In this document: positions 34,909 through 44,693 of the stretch, one piece after another | Layout of the letters: each line of letters opens with the position of its first letter | How positions within the stretch are numbered: position 1 is the first letter of the stretch | DNA from: Ophiostoma sp. CBS 140.51 | Lineage: Eukaryota > Ascomycota > Sordariomycetes > Ophiostomatales > Ophiostomataceae | DNA length: 64,000 nucleotides | Direction of reading: 5' to 3' | Assembly (NCBI GenBank): GCA_029298735.1 | Contig: JANSLP010000097.1 | Span: forward strand, 1 to 64,000 | Translations under genes and position numbers: made by a program | Notes under the pieces: generated by a model | The model's input: the letters and a program-made list of their open reading frames with translations, nothing else | Told to the model about the DNA's origin: nothing | The model's database searches: none

Positions 34909-37530
34909 TTAAGCATGCCCATTCACACCATTCTTGACTGCATCCACTTTGCCGTGCAGACCCGTCCACCAGCGCGACTTGTCCACGACAAACGTTTGCG
35001 ACACAGTGTTGTCATTGCCCGTACCGACGACGTGAACAGTGTACTCGCCCTCCTCGCTCAACCAGGCATCTCTGTTCTCATCCCAGAAGCTGGTGGCCAG
35101 GGCCAGCGACAGGGGACTGAGACTGACAGACCGAGTTTCGCCCGGCTGGAGAGACGTGACCTTGTGGAAACCCTTGAGCTCCCGCGGCGGGCGGCGCACA
35201 CTGGACGTCGACGGTGGTGAGACGTAGACTTGTAGGACTTCACTACCGACGCGGTCGCCCGTGTTGGTGACGGACACCGAGACGTTGATAGATGACGACT
35301 TGACGGCGCCGTCACTGACGCTGACGGACAGATCTTTGGAGGCGAACGAGGTGTACGACAGGCCATGACCGAAGCGGAAGCACGGCTCGGCCCCGACGGC
35401 GTCATAGTACCGGTAGCCAACATAGACGTCTTCACCATACAGGACGCGGCCGCCTTCACTCCGGTAGTTGAGGTAGCTGGGGTTCTGGGCGAGCGTCGTG
35501 GGGAAGGTCAACGGCAGCTTGGCCGCCGGGTTGACGTCGCCAAAGAGCACGTCGGCAATGCCGTTGCCGGCCTCGTTGCCGCCGTACCAGGCTTGCACCA
35601 GTGCCTTGGTCTGGGGTGCCCAACTCATCGTCACTGGGGTGCCACTCTGGACAACTACGACTGCATCCGGCCGTGCTGCCAGCACTTTCTTCACCAAATC
35701 ATCCGACCCGGCGGGAAGGTCCATGTGTGGACGGTCGAAACCTTCGCTCTCCCAGTCGCCGTTGAGGCCGACGCAGACCACGACTTGGTCGAACTGGGTG
35801 GTGTCCGAAGCGAGCTTGACAGCCTCTTCGGCACCCTCGGTTGGGTCGATCCGTTTGGCGCCACCAAGACGCAGGCCGCCAGGGCCAAACGAGACGACGT
35901 TCTTGACTTTCAGGTTGCTGGTGGGTGCGGTGCCGTAGTCTACATGAATCTTGTACGACTGGCCGGCTGTCAAAGAGATCGATCCCCGCTCTTCGGGCGT
36001 GCCGATACCGAAAAAGGACGTGCCCTGCCGCTGCTTCGTCTTGTTGTCGACAATCAGCTGGCCGTCGACGTACAGCAGACCGGTGCCGGCGACGGTCAAC
36101 CCAAAGTCGTACAAGGCTGTTTCTGTGGGCACAAAAGTGCCGTCCATGGTGACATAGTAGGTGTCGCCCTTGACCTTGGGGTGCATGTAGTCCATGAGGA
36201 ATGCCGACGAGCTGGTCATGTGGAGCTCATCGACGTGCTTGCGGTCGGGGTTTTCCTCCAAAGACTCCGTGTACACCCGGAACGTGTAGCCGACCTTGCC
36301 GTCGTCCGTCTTCAAATGCTCGCCCAGCAAGGGCAGCTCCTTGTGGCCATAGGCGCCCTGGGTGAAGCTGACCAGATCCGGCGACTGGGACTTGCCCTTG
36401 ATGCCTTGCAGAGGGGTCGTCGTGTAGTATGCCGGTAGGGCTGCCGAACCGCCGCCGCAGTACGTGGCGATGTTGGCGTTGGGGCCGAGGACAAGAGTGC
36501 GCTTGGCCGGGTTGAGGGGCAAGATGTTGTTGTCGTTCTTGAGAAGGACCACTGACTCGGCCGCGGCGCGACGCAACAGGGCACTCGTCTCGGGCGTGTT
36601 GCGCATGTTTTCCGGTGCAAACTCGGGGATACCCGAGGCCAAAGTGGCATTGACCATTTTCAGCACACTCCGGACACGCTCGTCCACTGTAAACTCCTTG
36701 ACCTTGTTGGAGGTGATGGCATGGATGAGGGCAGGACCGCGGAACCCGGACATGCCCGGCATCTCCAGGTCGAGACCAGCATTGACTGCCTCGCTCACAC
36801 TGTACGTGCCGAACCAGTCGCTCACAATCAGGCCCTCGTAACCCCATTCCTTGCGGATGATGTCTTGGAGTAAACGCGGGTGCTCGCTCGCGTGCGTGCC
36901 ATTGAGCTTGTTGTACGAAGTCATCAAGCAGCCGGGAGCGGCTGCGCTCTGCCCCAAAGCCAGCTGGAAGGGCAGCAAGTAAATCTCACGCAGAGCTCGC
37001 TCCGTGACGATGGCGTTCACGGCCACTCTGGCATGCTCTTGGTCATTGCACACCAGGTGCTTGGGCGTCGCCAGGATGCCCTCGGACTGGACACCCTCGC
37101 AGTACCGTGCGGCCAGTGTTCCTGAGAGTACAGGGTCTTCCGAGAACGACTCAAAGCCGCGGCCGCCCAGGGGTCCGCGCTGGATGTTGATTGTCGGTCC
37201 CAAAAGAACATGTGCGCCCTTGGCTTTGCACTCTTGCCCCAGCAGCTGGCCGAGCTCCCGCACCAGGTCTTGGTCGAACGTGGCGCCCAGGGCCGTCTCG
37301 CAGGGCATGCACGCAGCGGGCACGCCGTTAAAAAAGCGTGTGCCGCGCACGCCATTGGGTCCGTCCGACATGCGGATCGAAGGGACCCCCAGGCGGGGGA
37401 CGGCTTTGGTGTGCCATCCGTCAATGCCTGCGAGGAGTGCGACTTTTTCGTCGAGCGAGAGCTGTTCGAGGACGGACTCGATGTCGAGGGGAGACGCGGG
37501 GGCGCCGGAGACGGCGTCGGAGGGCTTCAT
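34909..37530 (-). CDS. GH3 beta-glucosidase, no signal peptide
   Basis: A single exon of 873 residues. It has an N-terminal (beta/alpha)8 domain with K-H-L-V-C-N-D-Q-E at about 157-165 and the nucleophile in V-S-D-W-F (D238); a beta-sandwich domain; an inserted PA14 domain at about 410-560 (G-T-F-V-P-T-E-T-A-L-Y-D-F-G, L-L-Y-V-D-G-Q-L); and a C-terminal fibronectin-III-like domain (about 770-860). There is no signal peptide, so it probably acts inside the cell on imported cellobiose or other beta-glucosides. That fits the sugar transporter and regulator genes next to it. TATAAG on the minus strand (37606-37601) lies about 73 bp upstream of the ATG. Length and domain order are normal for the family. 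Confidence 0.93.
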   Translation of the reverse strand: MKPSDAVSGAPASPLDIESVLEQLSLDEKVALLAGIDGWHTKAVPRLGVPSIRMSDGPNGVRGTRFFNGVPAACMPCETALGATFDQDLVRELGQLLGQECKAKGAHVLLGPTINIQRGPLGGRGFESFSEDPVLSGTLAARYCEGVQSEGILATPKHLVCNDQEHARVAVNAIVTERALREIYLLPFQLALGQSAAAPGCLMTSYNKLNGTHASEHPRLLQDIIRKEWGYEGLIVSDWFGTYSVSEAVNAGLDLEMPGMSGFRGPALIHAITSNKVKEFTVDERVRSVLKMVNATLASGIPEFAPENMRNTPETSALLRRAAAESVVLLKNDNNILPLNPAKRTLVLGPNANIATYCGGGSAALPAYYTTTPLQGIKGKSQSPDLVSFTQGAYGHKELPLLGEHLKTDDGKVGYTFRVYTESLEENPDRKHVDELHMTSSSAFLMDYMHPKVKGDTYYVTMDGTFVPTETALYDFGLTVAGTGLLYVDGQLIVDNKTKQRQGTSFFGIGTPEERGSISLTAGQSYKIHVDYGTAPTSNLKVKNVVSFGPGGLRLGGAKRIDPTEGAEEAVKLASDTTQFDQVVVCVGLNGDWESEGFDRPHMDLPAGSDDLVKKVLAARPDAVVVVQSGTPVTMSWAPQTKALVQAWYGGNEAGNGIADVLFGDVNPAAKLPLTFPTTLAQNPSYLNYRSEGGRVLYGEDVYVGYRYYDAVGAEPCFRFGHGLSYTSFASKDLSVSVSDGAVKSSSINVSVSVTNTGDRVGSEVLQVYVSPPSTSSVRRPPRELKGFHKVTSLQPGETRSVSLSPLSLALATSFWDENRDAWLSEEGEYTVHVVGTGNDNTVSQTFVVDKSRWWTGLHGKVDAVKNGVNGHA

Positions 37531-38194
37531 GTTGGCGTTGAAGGGTGTTGGTGACGCTGATGATGAGGGGTTGACAAAAGAGGATAGAAAGAGCTTCTCT
37601 CTTATAATCGATCAAGACGGGCGGACAGCAAGCAACGTCACTTACACGCTGGTCCCTGTCTTGGCGCGTCGTGGATAAGCTCGAAAACGTGCCCCGTGAT
37701 TTTTCCGATGTTCTGCCGAGGCGAAGAGTTCTCCAGTCTTTTGTGTTGTGTAGAATGGCAATACTTCGGGAGAAGTTGTGTTTGTACAGATCACGACAGC
37801 TACGACTACACAGCTTTATAAAGGGACTTGACCCCGGCGATCCGTTAGTGGCGGTTTTTACTATTACTGGCGGGAAGGCGGGCTGCGGATGGTGGGAGGC
37901 GGAAGACAGGAGACGCAGGAAGGAGTACGACAAGCTATTCTGAAAGCTTGGAGAAGTGAGAACAAGAGAAAGAGGATGGAGCAAGACTATGTACGAGGTT
38001 GGTGGATATTATTATGTGGGTTGGCAAGAGTACAGAGAAAGTGGGAAGACTGTCGATTCATGCTCACCAAAACTGTGTGCACCCAAGAGCGCAGACAACG
38101 ATTCGGAAACTCACTCAACAACTCGACCGACGGAGAATCTCGACGGAGTATTTACAGGCGCAATTGTCTTCTTCCAATTCCTTGTTCTTGTAGT

Positions 38195-38207
38195 GCGGAG
38201 TATCGGG
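38195..38207 (+). promoter_or_regulatory. CGG-N5-CGG site, copy 1 (GH3 upstream)
   Basis: GCGGAGTATCGGG, about 665 bp upstream of the GH3 ATG. It has the form of a zinc-cluster direct-repeat site (CGG-AGTAT-CGG). It is the left arm of a perfect 13-bp inverted repeat with 38327-38339. Confidence 0.5.
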
Positions 38208-38326
38208 TAAACACCGGCGTTGTGTTAGTGCACGAATTCGGTCCTTTGTGAGGGGAAGTGCAGAAATATGCACGGAACCATGGCCGTAATTCCGCGAGGA
38301 GTATGTCGTTCTAAAACTTGGCCTTG

Positions 38327-38339
38327 CCCGATACTCCGC
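38327..38339 (-). promoter_or_regulatory. CGG-N5-CGG site, copy 2 (GH3 upstream)
   Basis: CCCGATACTCCGC, the exact reverse complement of copy 1, about 796 bp upstream of the GH3 ATG. The two arms are 119 bp apart. Confidence 0.5.
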
Positions 38340-38659
38340 GGACTGTAGTCCGTGCAACATTATATTCAACATCATGACCTCCAAGACATCCACAACATCA
38401 CGGCGATCAGCACATGATTGCCATGTGAACTAGACGTGAGCTCGAGACAGACCACGCGATGGCAAGACCGCTGCAAAGAATGTGGGGATTGTGGAGAGCT
38501 GCAAGGACGACAATAAAGACATGATGAAAAATACGAGTATCCAGCATACGACACGAAGATAACAGTAAATAACACAGAGTTGCAATACCCAGGCTACGCA
38601 GCCTTTTCCTTTCTTGTGTACAATTTTGTTACATAGCATTGAGCAATTCAGTCTACCTC

Positions 38660-41068
38660 CTACCTCGCCGTCCGCATGGGCGACGTCCTTAACAGAGTCT
38701 CCACGGCCGTCAACATGGCCTGCACGTCCGACGACTCGTCCTGCCAGAGCTGCAGCATGTCCGCCACATCGGCCACTCTGTCGTCCCATCCATGGGGGAG
38801 AGTGTCTTGCGCTGCTAGGGACGGACATCTTGCCACGGCCAGCAGGACGAGAGCACTCCTCGTACTGGACCTTAGCATCAGCCATGTTCCGTGGTGCCGG
38901 TGCCGGAACCCTTGCCGACTTTGGCGGATGCGGTCGACACATACTCGCAGCCCTTTCCTCAAGAACGACGCGACATGGTGCCGTCCGGCGGCTGTGTACT
39001 TGGACGACGTCGACCTGCCGTGGACGGCATCCACGACAAACGGCCAGTACATGATCTCCTGGCAGTCGAGGAGATGGCCGTTCAGCACAAACCGAAAGGC
39101 TTCGTTTTGTTCGCGGTCATCCTTCCCGCTCGTGTCGGTGTCGTCCCCATCAATGGTTGACGTCAACTCCAAGGGCGGCGGCAGCGACCCCAGCCATGCA
39201 TGAATCTGTTCTTCAAAATCCAGAATGTACTCAATATTACTTTCGCGCGTGGCCTGCTTGTCGCTCTTGTAGAGGTGCGACAGAATGCGGTTCTTGAGTC
39301 GTGTCAGGGCAATCTCGGCCAGATAGAAATACCATGCCGTCTCGTCGCGTGCTTTGAGGGCGTCGGGCGGTGACGGAAAGAAAGTCGGGTACGTCAAGTC
39401 CCAGACGTCCTTTTGTGAAGGGTTGAGCTCGAGCCGCAGCTCCAACTCCGACTTGTAGCAGGCCCAGTAGATGCGCCGTTTGGGGTTTGATCCATCCTCA
39501 GCAACCCCGCCACTCTCTGTTGCTGGCGACGTGGCGGACACTTCGTCCGGCACGAGAAACCCCTGACAGCAGGCCAGCGCCTGTACAAACATCTTCCATG
39601 CCTCGACGGGCCGCAGTGTTGTCATCAAGTACACGCCAGCCAGAAAGAAACACTGGGCATCAATGACACCGCTACGGCACAACAGCATCCCCATCCGTTT
39701 CTGGGCTGCCAGAAAGTAGGCTTCGGCTTCGTGAAAGGCGGCGGACTGCCGAAACACGGACGGCAAAGCCACCTCGCCGGCATAGTCACGGCCAAACATG
39801 GTGCACACTGTGCCGAGTGCATAGATGAGGAGGGTGAGACACGACACGGCATCCCACCCAATGCCCTGGAAGCGGATCATCTTGACATAGTCTTGGACGT
39901 CTTCCTCTTCTAGGATGGGATTGAAGACATGCACATTGTCAAAGAAGCTGCGCAGGACAGCGTCGGCTGCGGGCAGGTCAAGATCAATGGCACCGCGCCA
40001 GCCGCCGCCGGCGTTTCCACTTCCGTTTGCTTCGGGTGACGCTCCATCGTCTCGTCGTGGTGCTGGGAACATGCGCGTTGTAAACCCTTCATCTTTTAGA
40101 GGGGCCCACTGAAGGACAGCATCGATGCTCACTTGCGGCCGCTTCTCGCGTGACCACACGTCGACAGCGTAGCTCAGGTCGCTCTGGGCTTGCGATACTT
40201 GGGACACGGGGCTGGTGGCGTCGTGCGCACTGGCAGCGACAGCTGCCAGTAAGGGGGCGGCCGGTATGGGTGGTGTAGGAAGCCCGGCCGACGGTCCGGT
40301 GTCCGCCGGACCGTCGCCCGCCTGCCGCTGTTTGAACAACCTCTCCAAATCATCCAGCCGGTTCAAGATGGTCAAGCTGGCCGGGTCAAACGTTGAGTGG
40401 TCCGCCTCCCGGTACGAGCAGTCTGCACCCAAACGGACACATGCCGCACACGAAGGCCGTGCATTGTCGCACTTGGTGCGGCGGAAGCGGCAGGTCAGGC
40501 ACGCCTGGGTGGCGCGCTTGCGCGGATATGTGGCGGCGGCTCGAGGAAGTTTTCTCTTCCCAGTCGTCGACGAAGTTGACGTGCTCGCAGCTGGCTCTTG
40601 ATGATCCGCCGGGCTCGGCGAGGATAGTGGGGCGTGCATGACCGCAGCGATGGAAGAGGAAGGAGACAGAGATGAAGTAAGGGGAGCAGAAGAACTTGTG
40701 GTAGACGCGGAATAAGGCGTCAAGACTGGGTCGGTGACGACCGGCGCGTATCCATGAGTAGTATGAGAGTGCGTGTGAGTCTGGGCGTGGCCACTGTAGT
40801 AGACGGGACTTGTCGTCTGGGCGTATTGGCGCTGCTGACTGTGGGAATACTGTGGGTGCTGCGAGTGGACATGCGGCTGTGGATGGACATGCGGATTGTG
40901 GGAGTTTGTCTGATGTTGCTGCTGCTGTTGACTTTGGCTCAAACTCGGATTCTGCTGACCATGTCTGAGATTGTGGCTGAGATTATGAGCGAGTCCGTGT
41001 GCTTGTCCTTGTCCGTGACTGTGAGCATGAGCATCCACTGCACCAGGGCTCGTGTACGAGGACGACAT
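38660..41068 (-). CDS. Zn2Cys6 transcription factor, putative cluster regulator
   Basis: A single exon of 802 residues from the ATG at 41066-41068. The first 110 residues are His/Gln/Ser-rich. The zinc cluster is C190-x2-C193-x6-C200-x6-C207-x2-C210-x6-C217, preceded by R-K-R-A-T. Next come an S-T-F-D-P-A-S-L-T-I-L linker and a short L-D-D-L-E-R-L-F coiled coil for dimerisation. The middle homology region spans roughly 330-720, and the C-terminus has a conserved H-H-G-T-W-L-M-L-R-S-S-T-R-S-A helix. It lies between the GH3 gene and a divergent sugar transporter, suggesting a pathway regulator. The linker recalls CLR-2/ClrB-type cellulose regulators, from memory only. Two CGGAGTNTCGGG sites in its own upstream region suggest autoregulation. 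Confidence 0.88.
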   Translation of the reverse strand: MSSSYTSPGAVDAHAHSHGQGQAHGLAHNLSHNLRHGQQNPSLSQSQQQQQHQTNSHNPHVHPQPHVHSQHPQYSHSQQRQYAQTTSPVYYSGHAQTHTHSHTTHGYAPVVTDPVLTPYSASTTSSSAPLTSSLSPSSSIAAVMHAPLSSPSPADHQEPAASTSTSSTTGKRKLPRAAATYPRKRATQACLTCRFRRTKCDNARPSCAACVRLGADCSYREADHSTFDPASLTILNRLDDLERLFKQRQAGDGPADTGPSAGLPTPPIPAAPLLAAVAASAHDATSPVSQVSQAQSDLSYAVDVWSREKRPQVSIDAVLQWAPLKDEGFTTRMFPAPRRDDGASPEANGSGNAGGGWRGAIDLDLPAADAVLRSFFDNVHVFNPILEEEDVQDYVKMIRFQGIGWDAVSCLTLLIYALGTVCTMFGRDYAGEVALPSVFRQSAAFHEAEAYFLAAQKRMGMLLCRSGVIDAQCFFLAGVYLMTTLRPVEAWKMFVQALACCQGFLVPDEVSATSPATESGGVAEDGSNPKRRIYWACYKSELELRLELNPSQKDVWDLTYPTFFPSPPDALKARDETAWYFYLAEIALTRLKNRILSHLYKSDKQATRESNIEYILDFEEQIHAWLGSLPPPLELTSTIDGDDTDTSGKDDREQNEAFRFVLNGHLLDCQEIMYWPFVVDAVHGRSTSSKYTAAGRHHVASFLRKGLRVCVDRIRQSRQGFRHRHHGTWLMLRSSTRSALVLLAVARCPSLAAQDTLPHGWDDRVADVADMLQLWQDESSDVQAMLTAVETLLRTSPMRTAR

Positions 41069-41130
41069 ATGGAAGGATCGAGAGGATGGGGAAGAGAAAT
41101 AAGGAAGATAAGAGAAAAAGAAACGAAAGA

Positions 41131-41142
41131 CCCGACACTCCG
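41131..41142 (-). promoter_or_regulatory. CGG-N5-CGG site, copy 3 (regulator upstream)
   Basis: CCCGACACTCCG (CGGAGTGTCGGG on the minus strand), about 63 bp upstream of the regulator ATG, probably inside its leader or core promoter. It differs from copies 1, 2 and 4 at one spacer base. Confidence 0.4.
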
Positions 41143-41523
41143 CGTCGAGGAGGAGGCAGAGAAAAAGGCTGTCAATATTGAGACAGGAATTGGTGTGGAT
41201 GCAAAAAAGGGCCTTCAAAGGGCCTTCTCGTGAACCCTTCTCTTGGCTGCGTGGGAAAAGAAACGAGACAATCGGGCAGAATGGGCAGATTGGGATGGAT
41301 CAAAAATCTCGCGATGTCGCGGAAAACAGGACGAGGCAGAGAAGCTGGGGAAGAAAAGGGGAAAGGATGACAGGAAAGACAGAAGAAGGAAGGACCCCAA
41401 AGAACCGGGGACAAGTATGGGGATGCTGGGGCAGGAGCGATGCACCTCACAGAGGGGAAGGAAAGAGCCTTCCTGCCCTCCTTCCAAGAGGAGCACAACG
41501 GCCACCACACCAAACAGGAAGGC

Positions 41524-41536
41524 GCGGAGTATCGGG
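41524..41536 (+). promoter_or_regulatory. CGG-N5-CGG site, copy 4 (regulator/transporter divergent promoter)
   Basis: GCGGAGTATCGGG, identical over all 13 bases to copy 1, about 456 bp upstream of the regulator ATG and 1.55 kb upstream of the transporter ATG. Confidence 0.5.
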
Positions 41537-42519
41537 CGTACCTTGGCGGGACCCTCAAATTTCTGGTCGATTGGGTGCTGTGATTGGCTCGTGTCCTTTA
41601 CTCCGACTCCATACCGCGTGTTAGTCTTGTTAGTCCCCGATCTCCACAACGTTCTTTGGGTCTCGCACATGTTCTCTTTCGTGCCCCAGATGGAGAAAAG
41701 TGAGAAATTCTGCAGTTCTTTGCCCTTGACAGAGTGGGTTTTGTCGTAGTTTATTTTGTGCTTTTGGGGGCCGTTCCTGTCTTCATTGGGTGTCGTTTGG
41801 CCGTTAACTTCTCTTCCTGTGTTTTCAGGGTTCTTCTTTTTCGATTCTTCTTTTTTTTTCTCCTCCTTCTGCCAGCCGTTTTCTCACCACTTTGCTAGGT
41901 CTTATCCCCTGAATCCCCCTCTCCAGAATCTAGCAAATCTGGGGTCTGGCCTGTCGGCCTGCCGATCCTCCTGTTCTCCGCCGTCTGCCCCTGTCATTCT
42001 CTCATGTTTTCACGTCTCCCCCTCCTCTTTCTTGCCCTTTTGATTTTGAGCGTGACTGGATAGGGCCGAAGACGGCTCGATTACCGGCCAGGTGGTGTTT
42101 CCTTTGCCCTGTTTGAGTGTCCTTCTTGTGCCTCATCCACTCTGTTTCCTTGTCTGTTCCCGTCTTCATTTTGACTAGCCTTTTCTTTTGGGCCCTTTCT
42201 TTTCCATTTGCCGGTGCTATTTTTTTACTTTTATGTACGGAGCACAGTCCAATTTCTTATTTTCTTTTGTCTTTTTTTTCGTCTTCTTTTCCACCTCCAC
42301 TTTCATCCGCCTTCTCCATAATTTCTTACTCTCTTTCTCCAGATTTCCTCGTCTCACCTCACCCACCACACCCTCCATCTCTTTTTCTGTCTCCTCCTCG
42401 TCTCTTCCCCTTGGGGTCAACAGTCGAGAGCGGGGAAGAAAGAGAGAAACCAAAAGGAAAAAAATAAGACAGCCTCGTGCACAGTCTTTCCCCAGCCTGC
42501 CGGGTCCTCGAATACAACG

Positions 42520-42531
42520 CGGAGTTTCGGG
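42520..42531 (+). promoter_or_regulatory. CGG-N5-CGG site, copy 5 (transporter upstream)
   Basis: CGGAGTTTCGGG, one spacer base different from copies 1, 2 and 4, about 557 bp upstream of the transporter ATG. Confidence 0.4.
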
Positions 42532-43088
42532 TCACTGCCGGCTTGTTGCGAGTGCTCCCTGCCCTACTACCTTTCCGTCCTTGCTGCATTTCCCCATTGT
42601 TCTCCAGCCTTTTGGTCCTTTTCGTCTTTCCGTCTTTCCGTCTTTCCACATTCCACATTTCAGTCTTCCCACCAGTCTGGGGTGCAACATCGCGGCCACA
42701 ACCTCGGACGATCAGTCGACCAACGCACGAACGACCCAAACGACCATCCTAGACAGAACCCGACAGTTTGACTCGAGCGAATCGCGATCCTTGTCACATC
42801 TTGCCCCGCGTTATTGTCAATACGCCGTCTAGTCTGCAGCGTGCCATTGACACAAATATATATATCGGCCATGTGGCTGTCATGTTGATCAGGAGCTGTT
42901 GATCCCTTCTTCCCCATCCTCTCTCCATCACCAACAGCTCGCATCCAGAGCACGGACAACAGACTATCGATCGTCTTGTCGTCGTCTGTCTTTATATTTG
43001 GCATTCGCCCACTTCTTCATATATTTTGATTTTCTCTCTTCCCCCCATCGTCCCTATAATCTTTTGATTTCTGATCACCGCTTCCACC

Positions 43089-44693
43089 ATGGACGAAAAG
43101 ACGACCGCTACTACGGCTCATGCCGGCGTCGACGGCCACCACCAGGATGTCTCCCCGACTGCCCACCTCCCCGAGAACCGGGCCGAGTGGGACATCCGCC
43201 AGGTCCTGCCCCAGGATGGCGTTCCCTGGTACAAGAAGCGCCACCTGGTTCTCCTGAACCTGCTCATCATCATCCCCTACTTCTCGTCCACCACCAACGG
43301 CTACGACGGCTCCATGTTGAACGGTCTCCAGTCCATGGACCAGTGGCAGAAGTTTTTCAACTCGCCCGCCGGCTCGCGTCTCGGCTCGCTTTCCAACGGT
43401 GTCGTCTTTGGTCAGATTCTGGCGTTCCCCATTGCCCCCTGGCTCTGTGACCACACGGGCCGTCGGTTCCCCATCTTTATCGGCTCTTTGTTGTTGGTCA
43501 TTGGCGCTGCTCTGCAGTGCGCCGCTCAAAACTATGCCATGTTCCTGGCTTCCCGCATGGTCATTGGTTTCGGTGGCCTGATTGCCGTCGAGGCGTCGCC
43601 CATGTTTATTGCCGAGCTGGCCTACCCGACCCACCGTGCCGTCCTGACGGGCTACTACAACAACCTGTGGTACCTGGGCTCGCTGCTGGCCGCCTGGGTG
43701 ACGTACGGCACCTACTTTATGGGTCCCGACCAGTCGTGGGCCTGGCGCATCCCGTCTTTGCTGCAGGGCTTCTTCCCGCTGCTCCAAGTCTTTTTTGTCT
43801 ACCTCATGCCCGAGTCGCCCCGGTACCTTGTGCAAAAGGACCGCCATGAGGAGGCCCGCAAGGTGCTGGTCAAGTACCATGCCGGCGGCGACGAGTCTTC
43901 CCCCCTCGTCGACTTTGAGATGAAGGAAATCATTGCCCACATTGAGACAGCCAAGATTTCCAGCTCGACCAACTACCGCGAGTTTCTCAACGGCAAGGGC
44001 AACCGCCACCGGCTCTTCATCATCATCTTTGTGCCCTGCATGATGCAGCTGTCGGGCAACGGTCTGACGTCCTACTACCTCCATCTCATTCTCAACTCCA
44101 TCGGCTTGACCTCCCCGCCCCAGCAGCTGCGCATCAACGGCGGCCTCAACGTCTTCAACTTTGTTATTTCCATCATCCTGGCCTCGTTTATCGACCTCCT
44201 CGGCCGCCGCCGTCTCTTTTTGTATTCCACCGTCGGCATGCTCGTCACCTACATTGTCTGGACCATTCTGTCCGCCATCAACCAGCAGCAAAACTTTGTC
44301 AACGGCTCCCTCGGCACGGGCGTCGTCGCCATGATTTTCCTGTACAACGCCGCCTACAATGCCGGCCTCAACGGTGTCCCTTGGGTCTATGTCACAGAAG
44401 TCCTGCCCACCCACCTGCGCGCCAAGGGCACCAACATTATGCAGATTGCCGGTACTTGCTGTCTCATCTTCAACGGCTACGCCAACCCCGTCGCCATGGA
44501 GGCCATCACCTGGAAGTATTACATTGTCTACATTGTCATCATCGCCATTGAGATTGTCGTTGTCTGGTTCTTCTTCCCCGAGACCAAGGGCCGCACCCTC
44601 GAGGAAATTGCCGTCATCTTTGATGGCGAGGCGGCCTTTGGCGGCCACACGCCCGAAACCAAGGCGCAGATGGTCGATGATGGACGTGTGTAA
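43089..44693 (+). CDS. MFS sugar transporter (lactose/cellobiose permease type)
   Basis: A single exon of 534 residues with twelve hydrophobic segments. Family signatures of the sugar porter group (PF00083) are present: D-H-T-G-R-R between helices 2 and 3, P-E-S-P-R-Y-L at about 240 after helix 6, D-L-L-G-R-R-R between helices 8 and 9, and P-E-T-K-G-R-T-L-E-E after helix 12. The opening N-G-Y-D-G-S-M-L-N-G resembles fungal hexose, lactose and cellobiose carriers. Placement beside an intracellular-type beta-glucosidase and a divergent Zn2Cys6 regulator favours a disaccharide such as cellobiose as substrate, but that is inference; a monosaccharide carrier is possible. The antisense strand is also open over nearly the whole gene, which is a codon-bias shadow. 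Confidence 0.9.
   Translation: MDEKTTATTAHAGVDGHHQDVSPTAHLPENRAEWDIRQVLPQDGVPWYKKRHLVLLNLLIIIPYFSSTTNGYDGSMLNGLQSMDQWQKFFNSPAGSRLGSLSNGVVFGQILAFPIAPWLCDHTGRRFPIFIGSLLLVIGAALQCAAQNYAMFLASRMVIGFGGLIAVEASPMFIAELAYPTHRAVLTGYYNNLWYLGSLLAAWVTYGTYFMGPDQSWAWRIPSLLQGFFPLLQVFFVYLMPESPRYLVQKDRHEEARKVLVKYHAGGDESSPLVDFEMKEIIAHIETAKISSSTNYREFLNGKGNRHRLFIIIFVPCMMQLSGNGLTSYYLHLILNSIGLTSPPQQLRINGGLNVFNFVISIILASFIDLLGRRRLFLYSTVGMLVTYIVWTILSAINQQQNFVNGSLGTGVVAMIFLYNAAYNAGLNGVPWVYVTEVLPTHLRAKGTNIMQIAGTCCLIFNGYANPVAMEAITWKYYIVYIVIIAIEIVVVWFFFPETKGRTLEEIAVIFDGEAAFGGHTPETKAQMVDDGRV

Larger units (their letters stand above)
37531..38659. other. GH3 promoter region / 3' side of the regulator gene
   Basis: About 1.1 kb upstream of the GH3 gene. 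Two copies of CGGAGTATCGGG lie in opposite orientation at 38196-38207 and 38327-38338. TATA-like elements lie at 37601-37606 and 37815-37822. No gene is seen. Confidence 0.6.
41069..43088. other. 2-kb divergent promoter, regulator / transporter
   Basis: It separates the regulator start (41068, minus) from the transporter start (43089, plus). It has three CGG-N5-CGG sites (41131-41142, 41525-41536, 42520-42531), long pyrimidine tracts on the plus strand from 41770 to 42420, and a TATATATAT element at 42857-42865, about 225 bp before the transporter ATG. The small open frames show no family sequence. Confidence 0.6.

Noticed and set aside
35365..36438. 357-codon antisense frame inside the GH3 gene
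   Set aside because: Same codon-bias effect; no recognisable protein features.
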